This document shows positions 9,629 through 19,607 of a stretch of DNA of 64,000 bases, one piece after another; positions within the stretch are counted from its first letter, which is position 1, and every line of letters begins with the position of its first letter. The translations under genes were made by a program, and so were the position numbers. This stretch comes from Burkholderiales bacterium. GTDB taxonomy: Bacteria; Pseudomonadota; Gammaproteobacteria; Burkholderiales; UBA11063. The DNA lies in contig JAJFBE010000007.1 of NCBI GenBank assembly GCA_020697255.1, positions 1 through 64,000 on the forward strand, written 5' to 3'. A model generated the notes under the pieces. That model searched no databases. It was not told the origin of the DNA and saw only the letters and a program-made list of their open reading frames with translations.

Positions 9629-10045
9629 TTATGCTATCATTTTGCTAAGCGTACTATGTAGGGTTATAAATTCATTAAAATATGATTTTATAACCATTTC
9701 TGTAATTTGGCCAGCTACTTCTTCATTATAAGTATGTGATGTTTGATTACGGCTTTTTATCATGTTCATCCAAATCTCACCATCGACAATTATTCCAAGT
9801 TTAAAAGCTTCTCGTGTAGCATCTCTAGAACCATAAATTTCATTATTTCCACGCTCAACCAAGAAATCTTTAAGAGTGTTCCATGCCAGCTCATGAGTAT
9901 ATTCAAAAGCCTGAATTAAACCCTGATTTTCAAGGTCAGATAGCTGGCGTTGTTTGGCTAAAGCAATTGCTTGGGCTAGTTTTTTTAATGCTTTATCATA
10001 ATTACTAAATCTTTGCGGCCAGCGAATGTCTTTGTTTGTCATCAA
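9629..10045 (-). CDS. HEPN-domain protein of an MNT/HEPN toxin-antitoxin pair (HI0074 family)
   Basis: A 138-residue helical protein of the 'nucleotidyltransferase substrate binding' family (HI0074/HepT-like). The stretch GLIQAFEYTHELAWNTLKDFL and, further on, the R-x4-H motif in SRNQTSHTYNE are characteristic; R-x4-6-H is the RNase active site of HEPN toxins. It lies 28 bases downstream of the MNT partner on the same strand. In characterised pairs the MNT protein AMPylates the HEPN toxin to silence it, so HEPN as toxin and MNT as antitoxin is the inferred assignment. MMTN could start at either Met. Confidence 0.88.
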   Translation of the reverse strand: MMTNKDIRWPQRFSNYDKALKKLAQAIALAKQRQLSDLENQGLIQAFEYTHELAWNTLKDFLVERGNNEIYGSRDATREAFKLGIIVDGEIWMNMIKSRNQTSHTYNEEVAGQITEMVIKSYFNEFITLHSTLSKMIA

Positions 10046-10073
10046 GTTTAGCCTATATTAATTTTGTATAGCC

Positions 10074-10388
10074 TCATTTTATCATATCTCTATCATAAAT
10101 ATTAATACCGATTCTATTGATATGGTCTATCAAGTTTGCGTTATTTATATTATCATAAACTATAATGTCAAATTTGTATGCCAAATCTAAGTCATCCAAT
10201 GCGAACTCAATTTTATACTGTAAGGCTAAATTGATACCCTCGCCAAATAAACATAGATCTATATCAGAACCTGATTTATAATTACCTTTGGCTCTTGAAC
10301 CATATAAAGTTACTTTTTTAATTTCCTTAAACTGGGTAAATACATTAGTTATTCTTTGAATTATATCCGCTGATAATCCATACAACAT
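10074..10388 (-). CDS. minimal nucleotidyltransferase (MNT) antitoxin-like protein
   Basis: A 104-residue stand-alone nucleotidyltransferase. The active-site signature is clear: LYGSRAKGNYKSGSDIDLCL (G-S-x10-D-x-D) at about residues 29-48, with a third acidic residue in FDIIVYD further on. This minimal fold pairs with HEPN proteins and in studied examples transfers AMP to a tyrosine of the HEPN partner. It is first in the two-gene unit, 28 bases ahead of the HEPN gene. The pair sits between two RND transporter genes and may be a mobile or stabilising insertion there. Confidence 0.9.
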   Translation of the reverse strand: MLYGLSADIIQRITNVFTQFKEIKKVTLYGSRAKGNYKSGSDIDLCLFGEGINLALQYKIEFALDDLDLAYKFDIIVYDNINNANLIDHINRIGINIYDRDMIK

Positions 10389-10493
10389 GTTAAAGCCCCT
10401 TGACGAATAATATATTTATTATGCTATAATAGTAATATACAGGATTGTGCTTTATTAATATCCAGTATTTTAACCTTTATAAGGGGGTTTAAA

Positions 10494-10589
10494 ATGAAAA
10501 AGTTTAAAATAGCAATTGCATTACTAGGACTCATTTGTATTTTTATGCTAAATGCGTGTGCAGTAATGGGAAGTGCATCAGTATTGTAA
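10494..10589 (+). CDS. very small lipoprotein, entericidin-like
   Basis: A 31-codon gene: MKKFKIAIALLGLICIFMLN followed by the lipobox Cys (residue 22, L-N-A-C) and a nine-residue tail, CAVMGSASV-L. A purine-rich ribosome-binding site (AAGGGGG, 10481-10487) lies just upstream. A two-Lys start, a hydrophobic core and an abrupt lipobox with a tiny mature part resemble entericidin A/B-type membrane lipoproteins; the mature peptide is shorter than usual, so it may be a truncated or degenerate member. It is the only plus-strand gene between the two RND genes and is followed by a hairpin. Confidence 0.55.
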   Translation: MKKFKIAIALLGLICIFMLNACAVMGSASVL

Positions 10590-10598
10590 ACCTGGTTA

Positions 10599-10640
10599 AG
10601 GAGGCTACCGAGAAATACCTAGGCTAATTAAAAGCCTCCT
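10599..10640. terminator. hairpin between the small lipoprotein gene and the second RND gene
   Basis: AGGAGGCT (10599-10606) pairs perfectly with AGCCTCCT (10633-10640), a GC-rich 8-bp stem with a 26-base loop. It sits exactly between convergent genes ending at 10589 and 10646, the position of a two-way terminator. There is no long T-run on either side, so it could also be only a structured element. Confidence 0.4.
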
Positions 10641-10645
10641 GTCAT

Positions 10646-13600
10646 CTATTTATCTTTATAGCGGTTCCTCTTTTTCATGACTATAACAAAATAAGACGGA
10701 ATTAGCATAGTTGCTAAAAAGATAGAACCTAAAATACCCCCGATAATACCAAGGCCCAGGGAATGCTGGGCATTAGCTCCTGCTCCTTCAGCAAATACCA
10801 ATGGTATAGTTCCCATAATAAAAGTAACTGATGTCATTACAATTGGCCGAAAACGTAATTTCAGTGCATGTAATACGCTATTTTTGGCACTATGCCCGGC
10901 ACGGTATGACTGCAGTGCAAATTCGACCAATAAAATAATATTTTTCGCTGATAAACCAAGTAATGCTATCAGGCTTATCTGGAAATATAAATCATTTGGT
11001 TTACCACTAAGTAGCAAAATCACACCTGCACCAAATAAAGCAAAAGGTACCCCCATTATTACCACTAAAGGTAGCCGCCATAATTCATATAATGCAGCCA
11101 ATACCAAATAAATCATAACTAATGAAAAAATAAAGGCTAACCCGGAAGTTTTTTGCGATTTTTTTTGCTGGTAGCTGGTGCCAAACCAGTCATAATAGTA
11201 ACCCTTAGGTAGTTGTAGCATTTCTTGATCAATAATATTCATAACTTCGCCGGCTGAATGACCAGGAGCAGGTACAGCAACCACCTTGGAAGCAACATAA
11301 TTATTAAACCGCTGTACTACCTGCGCATCCCGTGAATTATTTGTTTTAACTAACGTAGCAACCGGTACCAGATCTTTTGAGGTTGTAGATTGCAAAAATA
11401 TATTACGCAATTGGTCTATACTTTTTCTATATGAATAGTCACCTTCTAAAATTACCCATACCAAATCCTGCATAATGTATGCATAATTTACATTATTATT
11501 ACCATAGATACTTTCTACTGAATTATATAACTGCTGTAAATTAACCCCATAGTACTTAGCCCTATCAATATCCGGCAGCACTGACATTTGTAATACGTTG
11601 GTATCCAGGGTCTGAAAGGCTGTAGCTACTTCTTTATGTTTTATCAACCTGGCAATTAAATCATCACAAATTTCTTGTAATTTATGCGGGTTACCTACTA
11701 CCCGATCTTCAACGTAAAACTCTACTCCACCCGTAGTGCTAAGGCCACGTATCGGCGGCTGGTTAAATGCCCTAACCGTAATACTGGAACTCCCTGCACC
11801 AATTTTGTTAAGCTTTGCGATAATACTATTGGCATCGCTATCTTTTCCATGGCGCTTATCCCAATCCGTCAGTGCAATAAAATAAGAAGCAGCATAGGTC
11901 TTTACATTACCAGAATCTAAAAAGTCATAGCCAATAATGGTTGTAACAGAGGCAATATTTGGATTTTTGGTTAGGTCATCAATCATTTTATCTGCTATTT
12001 TAGTTGTTGCCTGTAAACTGGATGACGAAGGTAAATTTATAGTTGTAAATAGTAAGCCCTGATCTTCACCAGGTACAAACCCCAATGGAACTAGCTTAAA
12101 TACCCCAATCATAGCAAAAATTATAAAAAACCAAACTGCAAGAGCAATTTTTTTATGATCTAGCAAGAACGCTGCACACCGAAGATACCAATGCGTAAGT
12201 CGATCAAACCCGCGGTCAAACCAGTGAGTTTTAGACTCTTTTTTATGTGGGACATGACGTAGCATAAGATAACTTATCGCCGGGGTAAAAGTAAGAGCAC
12301 AAATCCCGGATAAAACAACAGCACATGCTATAGTTACTGCAAACTGGCGATACATAATACCAGCCAAACCACTTAATCCCATCACCGGGATAAATACTAC
12401 ACTCAAAACTAATACAATGGCTACTATTGCACCAAAAACTTCATGCATGGTAGTTTCAATAACTTGTCTCATACCATATTCCGGATGTTCTGAGCGGATA
12501 CGCTCGATATTCTCTACAATAACAATCGCATCATCAACCACAATACCAATTGCTAAAATAAGTGCAAAGAGACTTAGTGTGTTTAGGCTAAATCCTGCAA
12601 GATAAAGACACGCAAAGGTGCCAATAACTGAAACCGGTATGGTACAAATGGCTATTAAACTTGCCCGAAAGTTACGCAAGAACACAAATATCACCAAAGC
12701 AACCAGTACAAAGGAAAATTCTAAAGTAATTATTACATTATGTACAGATGCAGCAACAAAGCGCGAATTATCAATAGTTACCTTATATTTTAAGCCATTG
12801 GGAAAACTTTTTGAATCCTTCTCCAACTTATCAAGAATTTGCCGTTTGGCTTCCAACTGGTTAGCACCTGGAATTAAGAATATTTGCATTATTGAACAAG
12901 GATAAGATTTAAATTTGCCTTTTTCATCACGAAAATTTACTAAAGCTAATGTATTATAATTAGTTGATCCAAGTTCAACTTTAGCAATATCTTTAATCTT
13001 GATAGTCTGGTTATTATTATTACGAATGATAATATTGGCAAATTGTTTAGGATCCGAATACATTTGCTGACCCAAAATATTGAGGGCAATAAAATTGCTA
13101 CTATCCGGCACACTATTAGTTCGCCCAACTATATATTCCTGGTTTTGGTCTTTAATAGCATTTTGTATATCGGTTACCGCTATACCATAACGACGCATTT
13201 TATTTGGATCTAACCAAATCCTGATTGCATATGCCCCAGTCCCAAATACATTCACTGTACCAACAGTCGGTAAAAGTAATAAATCATTTTCTACAGTTCG
13301 TTGTAAATAGTTTGTTACAAATTTTGGATCGAGATACGGCTCAGAATAAAAGCTGATATTCAACAGCATATCCGGTGAACTTTTACGAGTCGTAACACCC
13401 ATTTTTTGCACTACGTTTGGTAAAAGTGGCATTGCTGCCTGTAATCTATTTAATACCTCATTTATTGTATAGTTTAGATTTGTACCTACCTCAAAAGTCA
13501 GTTGAATTGAGACTGAGCCAGTTGATGAGGCAGAGGTAGTCATATATATAAGATTTGATACTCCATTCATCTGTCCTTCTATCTGGGCAGCAACAACTTT

Positions 13601-13777
13601 AGCAGCAGTTTCGGCGTTGGCGCCCGGATAACTGGCACTAATAGAAATTGTGGGAGGCGTGATATTAGGAAATTGACTAACCGGTAAATTGAAAATGGCA
13701 ACCAAACCGCAAAGGGTAATTATAATTGAAATAACTGAAGCAAGTATCGGACGACGGATAAATAAACTATGTTGCAT
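10646..13777 (-). CDS. RND efflux transporter permease (AcrB/HAE1 type), second copy
   Basis: A 1043-residue homologue of the RND permease at 6479, with the same twelve-TM, two-loop plan. Proton-relay Asp-Asp lies in GIVVDDAIVIVENIERI and Lys in LGLSAKNIILLVEFA. The N-terminus (FIRRPILASVISIIITLCG) is typical. No membrane fusion protein or outer-membrane channel gene is adjacent, so it must use partners encoded elsewhere. It begins only 6 bases after the ispF stop codon, so it is very probably co-transcribed with ispF, an unusual companion for an exporter. Substrate unknown. Confidence 0.97.
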   Translation of the reverse strand: MQHSLFIRRPILASVISIIITLCGLVAIFNLPVSQFPNITPPTISISASYPGANAETAAKVVAAQIEGQMNGVSNLIYMTTSASSTGSVSIQLTFEVGTNLNYTINEVLNRLQAAMPLLPNVVQKMGVTTRKSSPDMLLNISFYSEPYLDPKFVTNYLQRTVENDLLLLPTVGTVNVFGTGAYAIRIWLDPNKMRRYGIAVTDIQNAIKDQNQEYIVGRTNSVPDSSNFIALNILGQQMYSDPKQFANIIIRNNNNQTIKIKDIAKVELGSTNYNTLALVNFRDEKGKFKSYPCSIMQIFLIPGANQLEAKRQILDKLEKDSKSFPNGLKYKVTIDNSRFVAASVHNVIITLEFSFVLVALVIFVFLRNFRASLIAICTIPVSVIGTFACLYLAGFSLNTLSLFALILAIGIVVDDAIVIVENIERIRSEHPEYGMRQVIETTMHEVFGAIVAIVLVLSVVFIPVMGLSGLAGIMYRQFAVTIACAVVLSGICALTFTPAISYLMLRHVPHKKESKTHWFDRGFDRLTHWYLRCAAFLLDHKKIALAVWFFIIFAMIGVFKLVPLGFVPGEDQGLLFTTINLPSSSSLQATTKIADKMIDDLTKNPNIASVTTIIGYDFLDSGNVKTYAASYFIALTDWDKRHGKDSDANSIIAKLNKIGAGSSSITVRAFNQPPIRGLSTTGGVEFYVEDRVVGNPHKLQEICDDLIARLIKHKEVATAFQTLDTNVLQMSVLPDIDRAKYYGVNLQQLYNSVESIYGNNNVNYAYIMQDLVWVILEGDYSYRKSIDQLRNIFLQSTTSKDLVPVATLVKTNNSRDAQVVQRFNNYVASKVVAVPAPGHSAGEVMNIIDQEMLQLPKGYYYDWFGTSYQQKKSQKTSGLAFIFSLVMIYLVLAALYELWRLPLVVIMGVPFALFGAGVILLLSGKPNDLYFQISLIALLGLSAKNIILLVEFALQSYRAGHSAKNSVLHALKLRFRPIVMTSVTFIMGTIPLVFAEGAGANAQHSLGLGIIGGILGSIFLATMLIPSYFVIVMKKRNRYKDK

Positions 13778-13783
13778 ATTGGA

Positions 13784-14260
13784 TTAGCGAATTAGCAAGA
13801 CAACTGCTTCGGCAATTGCCGCTTCTCCTCTACCAACAATACCAATTTTTTCTGATGTCTTAGCTTTAATACTTATTTGATCCAGATCCAACCCCAAATC
13901 ATCCGCTAAATTTTGGCGCATTTGTTCTATGTAGGGACTAAGTTTTGGCTGCTCAAGAATAATTGTGGAATCAATATTATTTATTCGATATAAACAATCA
14001 TCATTAATTTTAGTATTAACAATTTTCAACAGTTCACGGCTGCTAATATCTTTATACTCTTTATCTGTATCTGGGAATAATCTACCGATATCCCCAAGTG
14101 CAGCTGCACCAATTAAGGCATCAATAATTGCATGAATTAAAACATCGGCATCCGAATGTCCCAATAACCCTTGATCAAAGGGAATTTCAACACCACCCAA
14201 AATTAGTTTCCGTTCAGGCACTAACTTATGTAAATCAAAGCCCTGACCTATTCGCTGCAT
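13784..14260 (-). CDS. ispF: 2-C-methyl-D-erythritol 2,4-cyclodiphosphate synthase
   Basis: Fifth enzyme of the MEP isoprenoid pathway: converts CDP-ME 2-phosphate to MEcPP and CMP. At 158 residues it has normal length. The metal-binding G-F-D-L-H (residues 7-11) and the His in LLGHSDADVLIHAIIDA are present, as is the C-terminal signature SIKAKTSEKIGIVGRGEAA. ispD, often its neighbour or fusion partner, is not here. It is 45 bases after trxB and 6 bases before the second RND gene, all on the minus strand. Confidence 0.97.
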   Translation of the reverse strand: MQRIGQGFDLHKLVPERKLILGGVEIPFDQGLLGHSDADVLIHAIIDALIGAAALGDIGRLFPDTDKEYKDISSRELLKIVNTKINDDCLYRINNIDSTIILEQPKLSPYIEQMRQNLADDLGLDLDQISIKAKTSEKIGIVGRGEAAIAEAVVLLIR

Positions 14261-14305
14261 AATGAAATCTCCAGATCATCATCGCTTACGCGAGGATAAT
14301 ACAAC

Positions 14306-15259
<954 letters not shown>

Positions 15260-15267
15260 TTAACCTT

Positions 15268-15540
15268 TTATACTACTGCATCTGGTAATGTAACATTTAT
15301 TTCTAATAGCTCAAGATTATCACGTTTTTCCAAATTAACCTTCAAATCCTCTTTATCAATTTTTATATATTTGGCGATAACTTCAACCAATTCTTGCTGT
15401 AATAGTGGTAACCAGCTTGGACTACCACTAGCATTAGTATCATGAATAGCACGTTCATGTGCCAATATTATCTGCAACCTTTCTTTAGCAACACTGGCTG
15501 TTGCTTTTTTACGCCCAAATAATACCTCTAGTAAAGACAT
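15268..15540 (-). CDS. minE: cell division topological specificity factor MinE
   Basis: A 90-residue protein that stimulates the MinD ATPase and drives pole-to-pole oscillation. The N-terminal membrane/MinD-binding part ([20 protein letters not shown]) and the stretch [10 protein letters not shown] are diagnostic; the C-terminal half is the dimerisation domain. Its start codon overlaps the minD stop by one base (TAATG), so translation is coupled. Confidence 0.96.
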   Translation of the reverse strand: MSLLEVLFGRKKATASVAKERLQIILAHERAIHDTNASGSPSWLPLLQQELVEVIAKYIKIDKEDLKVNLEKRDNLELLEINVTLPDAVV

Positions 15541-16355
15541 TATCTCGCTCCTTTAAAGATGCGGTTAAATAGGCCCTTTTTATCGGCTTGGGTAAAGCGC
15601 AATGCTTTTTCCTCACCCAAAAATCGGCCAATAACATCCAGATAAGCCTCTGAAACATTGGTGCCTTTAAGGCTGATTGCCGGAGTTCCGGTATTTGACG
15701 CCTGCAATACATCGGTAGATTCGGGTATAACACCAATTACTGGTATACGTAGTATATCTTCTATATCACCAATTGAAAGCATTTCGCCGCTTTCAACCCG
15801 ACTTGGATTGTAACGTGTAATTAATAATCTCGCGTTAATCTTATCCATACCTTCAACTGCACGTTTTGATTTGGACGCCAGTATACCTAAAATCCGATCT
15901 GAATCACGAACTGAAGATACTTCTGGATTGGTTACCACGATTGCTTCGTCCGCAAAATAGAGGGCTAAAAAAGCACCACGTTCAATTCCAGCCGGTGAAT
16001 CACAAACGATATAGTCAAAATCTTTTGATAACTCTTTGATAACGGTCTCGACACCTTCTTCGGTAAGGGCGTCTTTATCTTTTGTCTGGGATGCTGCTAA
16101 AATAAATAAATTATCACAATTTTTATCTTTTATCAAAGCTTGATGTAATGTAGCATCACCCTGGACAACATTTACAAAATCATAGACAACGCGCCTTTCG
16201 CAACCAAGTATCAAATCCAGGTTACGTAACCCAATGTCAAAATCGATTACGACAGTTTTATGCCCGCGTAGCGCTAGACCAGTTGCAAAGCTAGCAGAGG
16301 TAGTTGTTTTACCAACTCCACCTTTACCAGATGTTATAACTATAATTTTTGCCAT
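15540..16355 (-). CDS. minD: septum site-determining ATPase MinD
   Basis: A 271-residue deviant-Walker ParA/MinD ATPase at the inner membrane. The deviant Walker [10 protein letters not shown] (residues 10-18), [20 protein letters not shown] and the C-terminal amphipathic membrane-targeting helix (end [11 protein letters not shown]) are present. ATG 16355 has a strong AGGAAGG site upstream. It pairs with minE directly downstream, whereas minC, normally upstream, is 1.2 kb away, beyond an inserted gene. Confidence 0.98.
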   Translation of the reverse strand: MAKIIVITSGKGGVGKTTTSASFATGLALRGHKTVVIDFDIGLRNLDLILGCERRVVYDFVNVVQGDATLHQALIKDKNCDNLFILAASQTKDKDALTEEGVETVIKELSKDFDYIVCDSPAGIERGAFLALYFADEAIVVTNPEVSSVRDSDRILGILASKSKRAVEGMDKINARLLITRYNPSRVESGEMLSIGDIEDILRIPVIGVIPESTDVLQASNTGTPAISLKGTNVSEAYLDVIGRFLGEEKALRFTQADKKGLFNRIFKGAR

Positions 16356-16854
16356 ATGGATATACCTTCCTAATTTACATTTATCAATGAGACCGGGTGA
16401 TTTTATTACTTGTAGTGATCAGCTTACCTTATTCCATTAATTTAAAATACTTAAAACGCGTCATTTTACCATATCTATTTACTTGGTTTAGCCATATTTT
16501 GCCGGAATTTCGGTACAATATTCTATGGCTAATTTTAAACCATTAAAAAGAATTGTTGTATAAATTACTATGGAAGAAAAACTATTATACTACCATATAT
16601 GATTTGTGATATAATTCTATTGACGTATCACCGTATAATAATATGTATTATATATAATATAGCGCAAAACACCTCTACATCAACTATAACTCTCTTAACG
16701 TTAATTTTAGATCGGAAAATGCTTCATTCTTATCCAAAATTGGCATTCTCAGCTCGATAATGTTCAAATGATCACACTACGGAATTTCCGTATTGCTTAT
16801 TTTTTTTACCCGTACCATAATATATATACGGTGAATGTTATAAAGGAACCTATA
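16356..16854. other. 500-bp non-coding region with palindromes between minD and a secreted-protein gene
   Basis: No gene is supported here. It is very AT-rich and must hold promoters for minDE (minus) and for the secreted protein (plus). Two copies of an imperfect palindrome occur: CGGAATTTCGGTAC at 16503-16516 and TACGGAATTTCCGTA at 16778-16792. A related copy lies at 30162-30176. No tRNA or known ncRNA was recognised. Confidence 0.5.
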
Positions 16855-17553
16855 ATGAAATCAAGTTATTTAAAATACTATGTAGCGATCTTATTAGGCC
16901 TGGTCTTGTGTACTTCTTATGCAGGAACGCACGCTACTTCATGTGATTACTATTATAAAAATGATAATCATGAACTGGCAAAACTTGGTACTATTTCATG
17001 GGTTATTAAAAACAATAAAGGCACAAAGGAAATAAGGTTTATAAAACCGGATGAAACTACGGAACATAAAATTCCAATTATAAGCCCAATAATTAAAACT
17101 GACAATGAGTTTCAAATTGGAGAAAAAAACGATAAATCTGCAGTTTTTACCCAGATGATGGCAATAAAGGGATACAGAGATACAAATAGCACAGCTTTTA
17201 TCATTCCACCAAACAAAAAGGATGGCCACATGGCAGGACAATACGAAATTGTATATCCCGCAGTTGGCCCTGAAGCAATTACACCATATAGGCTTATTTA
17301 TAACGGAACATACAATATTCAAATGAACGGGGCTAAATTACATAAATTAACTTTTTCATTAAACAGCACAGATTATACGGGCTATGACCGACCGCCTAGG
17401 GATATCATTTATGAAATAGATGTCAGCAATAAAAAAGCAAGTAGAAGATATCAATTTGGTGATAGCAGTACATCCGCTGTAGTTACACCGGTTGTTGATG
17501 ATTTTTCGCTAGATTGTAAATCAAGCAATAAAATTAGTAATACAGTTATTTAA
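16855..17553 (+). CDS. secreted protein of unknown function
   Basis: A 232-residue protein starting at ATG 16855 behind AAGGAAC; an in-frame ATG 87 bases upstream has no such site and would bury the signal peptide. Residues 1 to about 24 form a signal peptide (YVAILLGLVLCTSYAG). The mature part is rich in Lys, Asn, Thr and Tyr, looks beta-rich, and has two cysteines near its ends (about residues 32 and 224), which could form one disulfide. No family recognised. Its stop lies 8 bases inside the 3' end of minC (convergent). It interrupts the min locus. Confidence 0.75.
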   Translation: MKSSYLKYYVAILLGLVLCTSYAGTHATSCDYYYKNDNHELAKLGTISWVIKNNKGTKEIRFIKPDETTEHKIPIISPIIKTDNEFQIGEKNDKSAVFTQMMAIKGYRDTNSTAFIIPPNKKDGHMAGQYEIVYPAVGPEAITPYRLIYNGTYNIQMNGAKLHKLTFSLNSTDYTGYDRPPRDIIYEIDVSNKKASRRYQFGDSSTSAVVTPVVDDFSLDCKSSNKISNTVI

Positions 17554-18208
17554 CCGTTGGTACAAGCGATAAGCGATCTTTGTCATCAAGCATAACCATT
17601 ATTGCTTTATGCATAATATTTTGTGGTAATTCATTTTCCAAGGTTCTATATATACCACTGATTGAAATCAACTCAGGATTAAATGAGCTCACAAAAATTC
17701 TTGCTTCTTTATCCCCATCAGATCCGGCAATAATACGCCCACGTGCTTCACCATAGATATGGATATTACCTGTAGCTACAATTTCAGCATTATCCGATAC
17801 AAATGTTGTAACTATAATATCACCATCATGCTCAATCTTAATGCCGCTTCTAACCGGTTCATCTACAATTAAAGTTTTATTATAATTATGGGTTATTTTT
17901 TGTGTTCCCGGTAAATCAATCACAGGGATCCCAAGTATACTATCTGTCTTAATTAATTTATTTTCCAGTATCGAATGTATATTCAAACCATATATTTGTG
18001 CTGCATCATTGATATTAGCCAAAAGGTTGCTTAATAAATCAAAATTAAACTCACCAACAAAATCAAGAACAATATTCTTATTTTGTTCGCATATGGTCTT
18101 AAAATGCAAAAATTTATTTTGGATATCATCAATTTTTGCGCCGGGCATTATTTGTAGCACATAATAATCAAATGTGCCGTGGTTAAGTTTTAAGGTATTT
18201 CTTATCAT
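17546..18208 (-). CDS. minC: septum formation inhibitor MinC
   Basis: A 220-residue FtsZ-assembly inhibitor. The N-terminal half is the divergent FtsZ-interacting domain; the C-terminal half (from about residue 115) is the beta-helix that binds MinD and dimerises: VRSGIKIEHDGDIIVTTFVS, then AEIVATGNIHIYGEARGRII and GDKEARIFVSSFNPELISI. This is the typical MinC repeat pattern with the R-S-G-x-x-I entry. Length is normal. It is on the same strand as minDE but separated from minD by a secreted-protein gene on the other strand, so it must have its own promoter or depend on read-through. Confidence 0.93.
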   Translation of the reverse strand: MIRNTLKLNHGTFDYYVLQIMPGAKIDDIQNKFLHFKTICEQNKNIVLDFVGEFNFDLLSNLLANINDAAQIYGLNIHSILENKLIKTDSILGIPVIDLPGTQKITHNYNKTLIVDEPVRSGIKIEHDGDIIVTTFVSDNAEIVATGNIHIYGEARGRIIAGSDGDKEARIFVSSFNPELISISGIYRTLENELPQNIMHKAIMVMLDDKDRLSLVPTVK

Positions 18209-18369
18209 TTGGTATAATTTTATAAAAATTGTTTAACGCCTGTTATTCTATCATATCTAATTATTTATTATATTTTTTATAAATATTGTGTATGGGCGGA
18301 ATAAGAGCAATATATTAGAACATATATGTTAAAATATGGTAATGTGATTGGTGAAGCAGTGTACGTTTA

Positions 18370-19548
18370 ATGATACAAAAATATGATAGTGTGATAATAG
18401 GAGCTGGCGCGGCAGGGCTTATGTGCGCATATATTGCCGGTTCCCGGCATAAAAAAGTACTGCTTCTTGATCATAGTAATAAACTAGCCGAAAAAATCCG
18501 TATCAGTGGTGGTGGGCGCTGTAATTTCACCAATATATACACAGAGCCTAAATGCTATATTTCGGCTAATCCACATTTTTGTATTTCAGCATTATCAGGT
18601 TACACTCCCTATCATTTTACCGATCTGCTTGATAAATATAAAATTGGCTATCATGAAAAAACCCTGGGGCAATTATTTTGTAATGATAGTTCCGGAGATA
18701 TCATTGGCCTGCTTGATAATTTATGTAAAGCTAATAATGTTAATCGTAAAATGTCAATACAAGTTTTAAATGTAACTAAAATACCTAATGGCTTTGAAAT
18801 TACAACAGATAATATAGGGGTTATACATGCAGAAACCCTAGTTATTGCAACAGGTGGCCTATCTATACCCCAAATCGGTGCCAGTGGTTTTGGCTATAAC
18901 CTGGCCCGCGAATTTAGCTTAAATGTAATAAAAACCGAACCTGCTTTAGTTCCCCTGGCGTTAGATCCGGAACAATTACAATATTTTGGACCACTATCGG
19001 GTAGTTCTTTTTTTAGCCAAACAAAAATCGATAAAATCACATTTATGGAAAATACCCTTATTACCCACCGCGGACTAAGCGGGCCGGCAATTTTACAAAT
19101 ATCTTCTTACTATAATAGCGGTTCTGGTTTACAAATTGATATGCTGCCTAAACAAGATATTAAACAATTAATCAATGAAAATAGGAAAAGTACCAAATTA
19201 TTAAGTAATTTTTTAACCTTATTTTTTTCTCAACGCATTGCAAGCAGTATATGCCAAATCTTACAAGTTGACAAACAGCTATGCCAGCTAAGCAATAAAG
19301 ATATTGAACTTATCAATAAATTAATTCATAACTTTACTGTTACGCCAAGTGGGACACTCGGTTATAAAAAGGCAGAAGTCACCAAAGGCGGGGTAGATAC
19401 AAAAGAATTATCCTCTAAGTCCATGGAATGCCGTAAAATTGACGGGTTATTTTTTATTGGTGAAGTCGTTGACGTAACCGGTTGGCTGGGTGGATATAAT
19501 TTTCAATGGGCATGGGCTTCAGCAGTAGCTACAGGTAATAGTTTATAA
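18370..19548 (+). CDS. NAD(P)/FAD-dependent oxidoreductase, HI0933/YhiN/BaiN family
   Basis: A 392-residue flavoprotein. N-terminal dinucleotide-binding motif VIIGAGAAGLMCAYIAG, followed by KIRISGGGRCNFTN, which is diagnostic of the HI0933 family. The inserted domain and the C-terminal FAD motif (DGLFFIGEVVDVTGWLGGYN; here G-L-F-F-I-G-E) complete it. Members are widespread, mostly uncharacterised reductases; BaiN of gut clostridia acts on bile acids, but that role should not be transferred here. It is followed 59 bases later by exonuclease III on the same strand. Confidence 0.92.
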   Translation: MIQKYDSVIIGAGAAGLMCAYIAGSRHKKVLLLDHSNKLAEKIRISGGGRCNFTNIYTEPKCYISANPHFCISALSGYTPYHFTDLLDKYKIGYHEKTLGQLFCNDSSGDIIGLLDNLCKANNVNRKMSIQVLNVTKIPNGFEITTDNIGVIHAETLVIATGGLSIPQIGASGFGYNLAREFSLNVIKTEPALVPLALDPEQLQYFGPLSGSSFFSQTKIDKITFMENTLITHRGLSGPAILQISSYYNSGSGLQIDMLPKQDIKQLINENRKSTKLLSNFLTLFFSQRIASSICQILQVDKQLCQLSNKDIELINKLIHNFTVTPSGTLGYKKAEVTKGGVDTKELSSKSMECRKIDGLFFIGEVVDVTGWLGGYNFQWAWASAVATGNSL

Positions 19549-19607
19549 AAGTAAAAAAACACCGCCTTTTGCAAAAATAGGGCTATTAATAGTTTTGGGG
19601 AAGAGAT

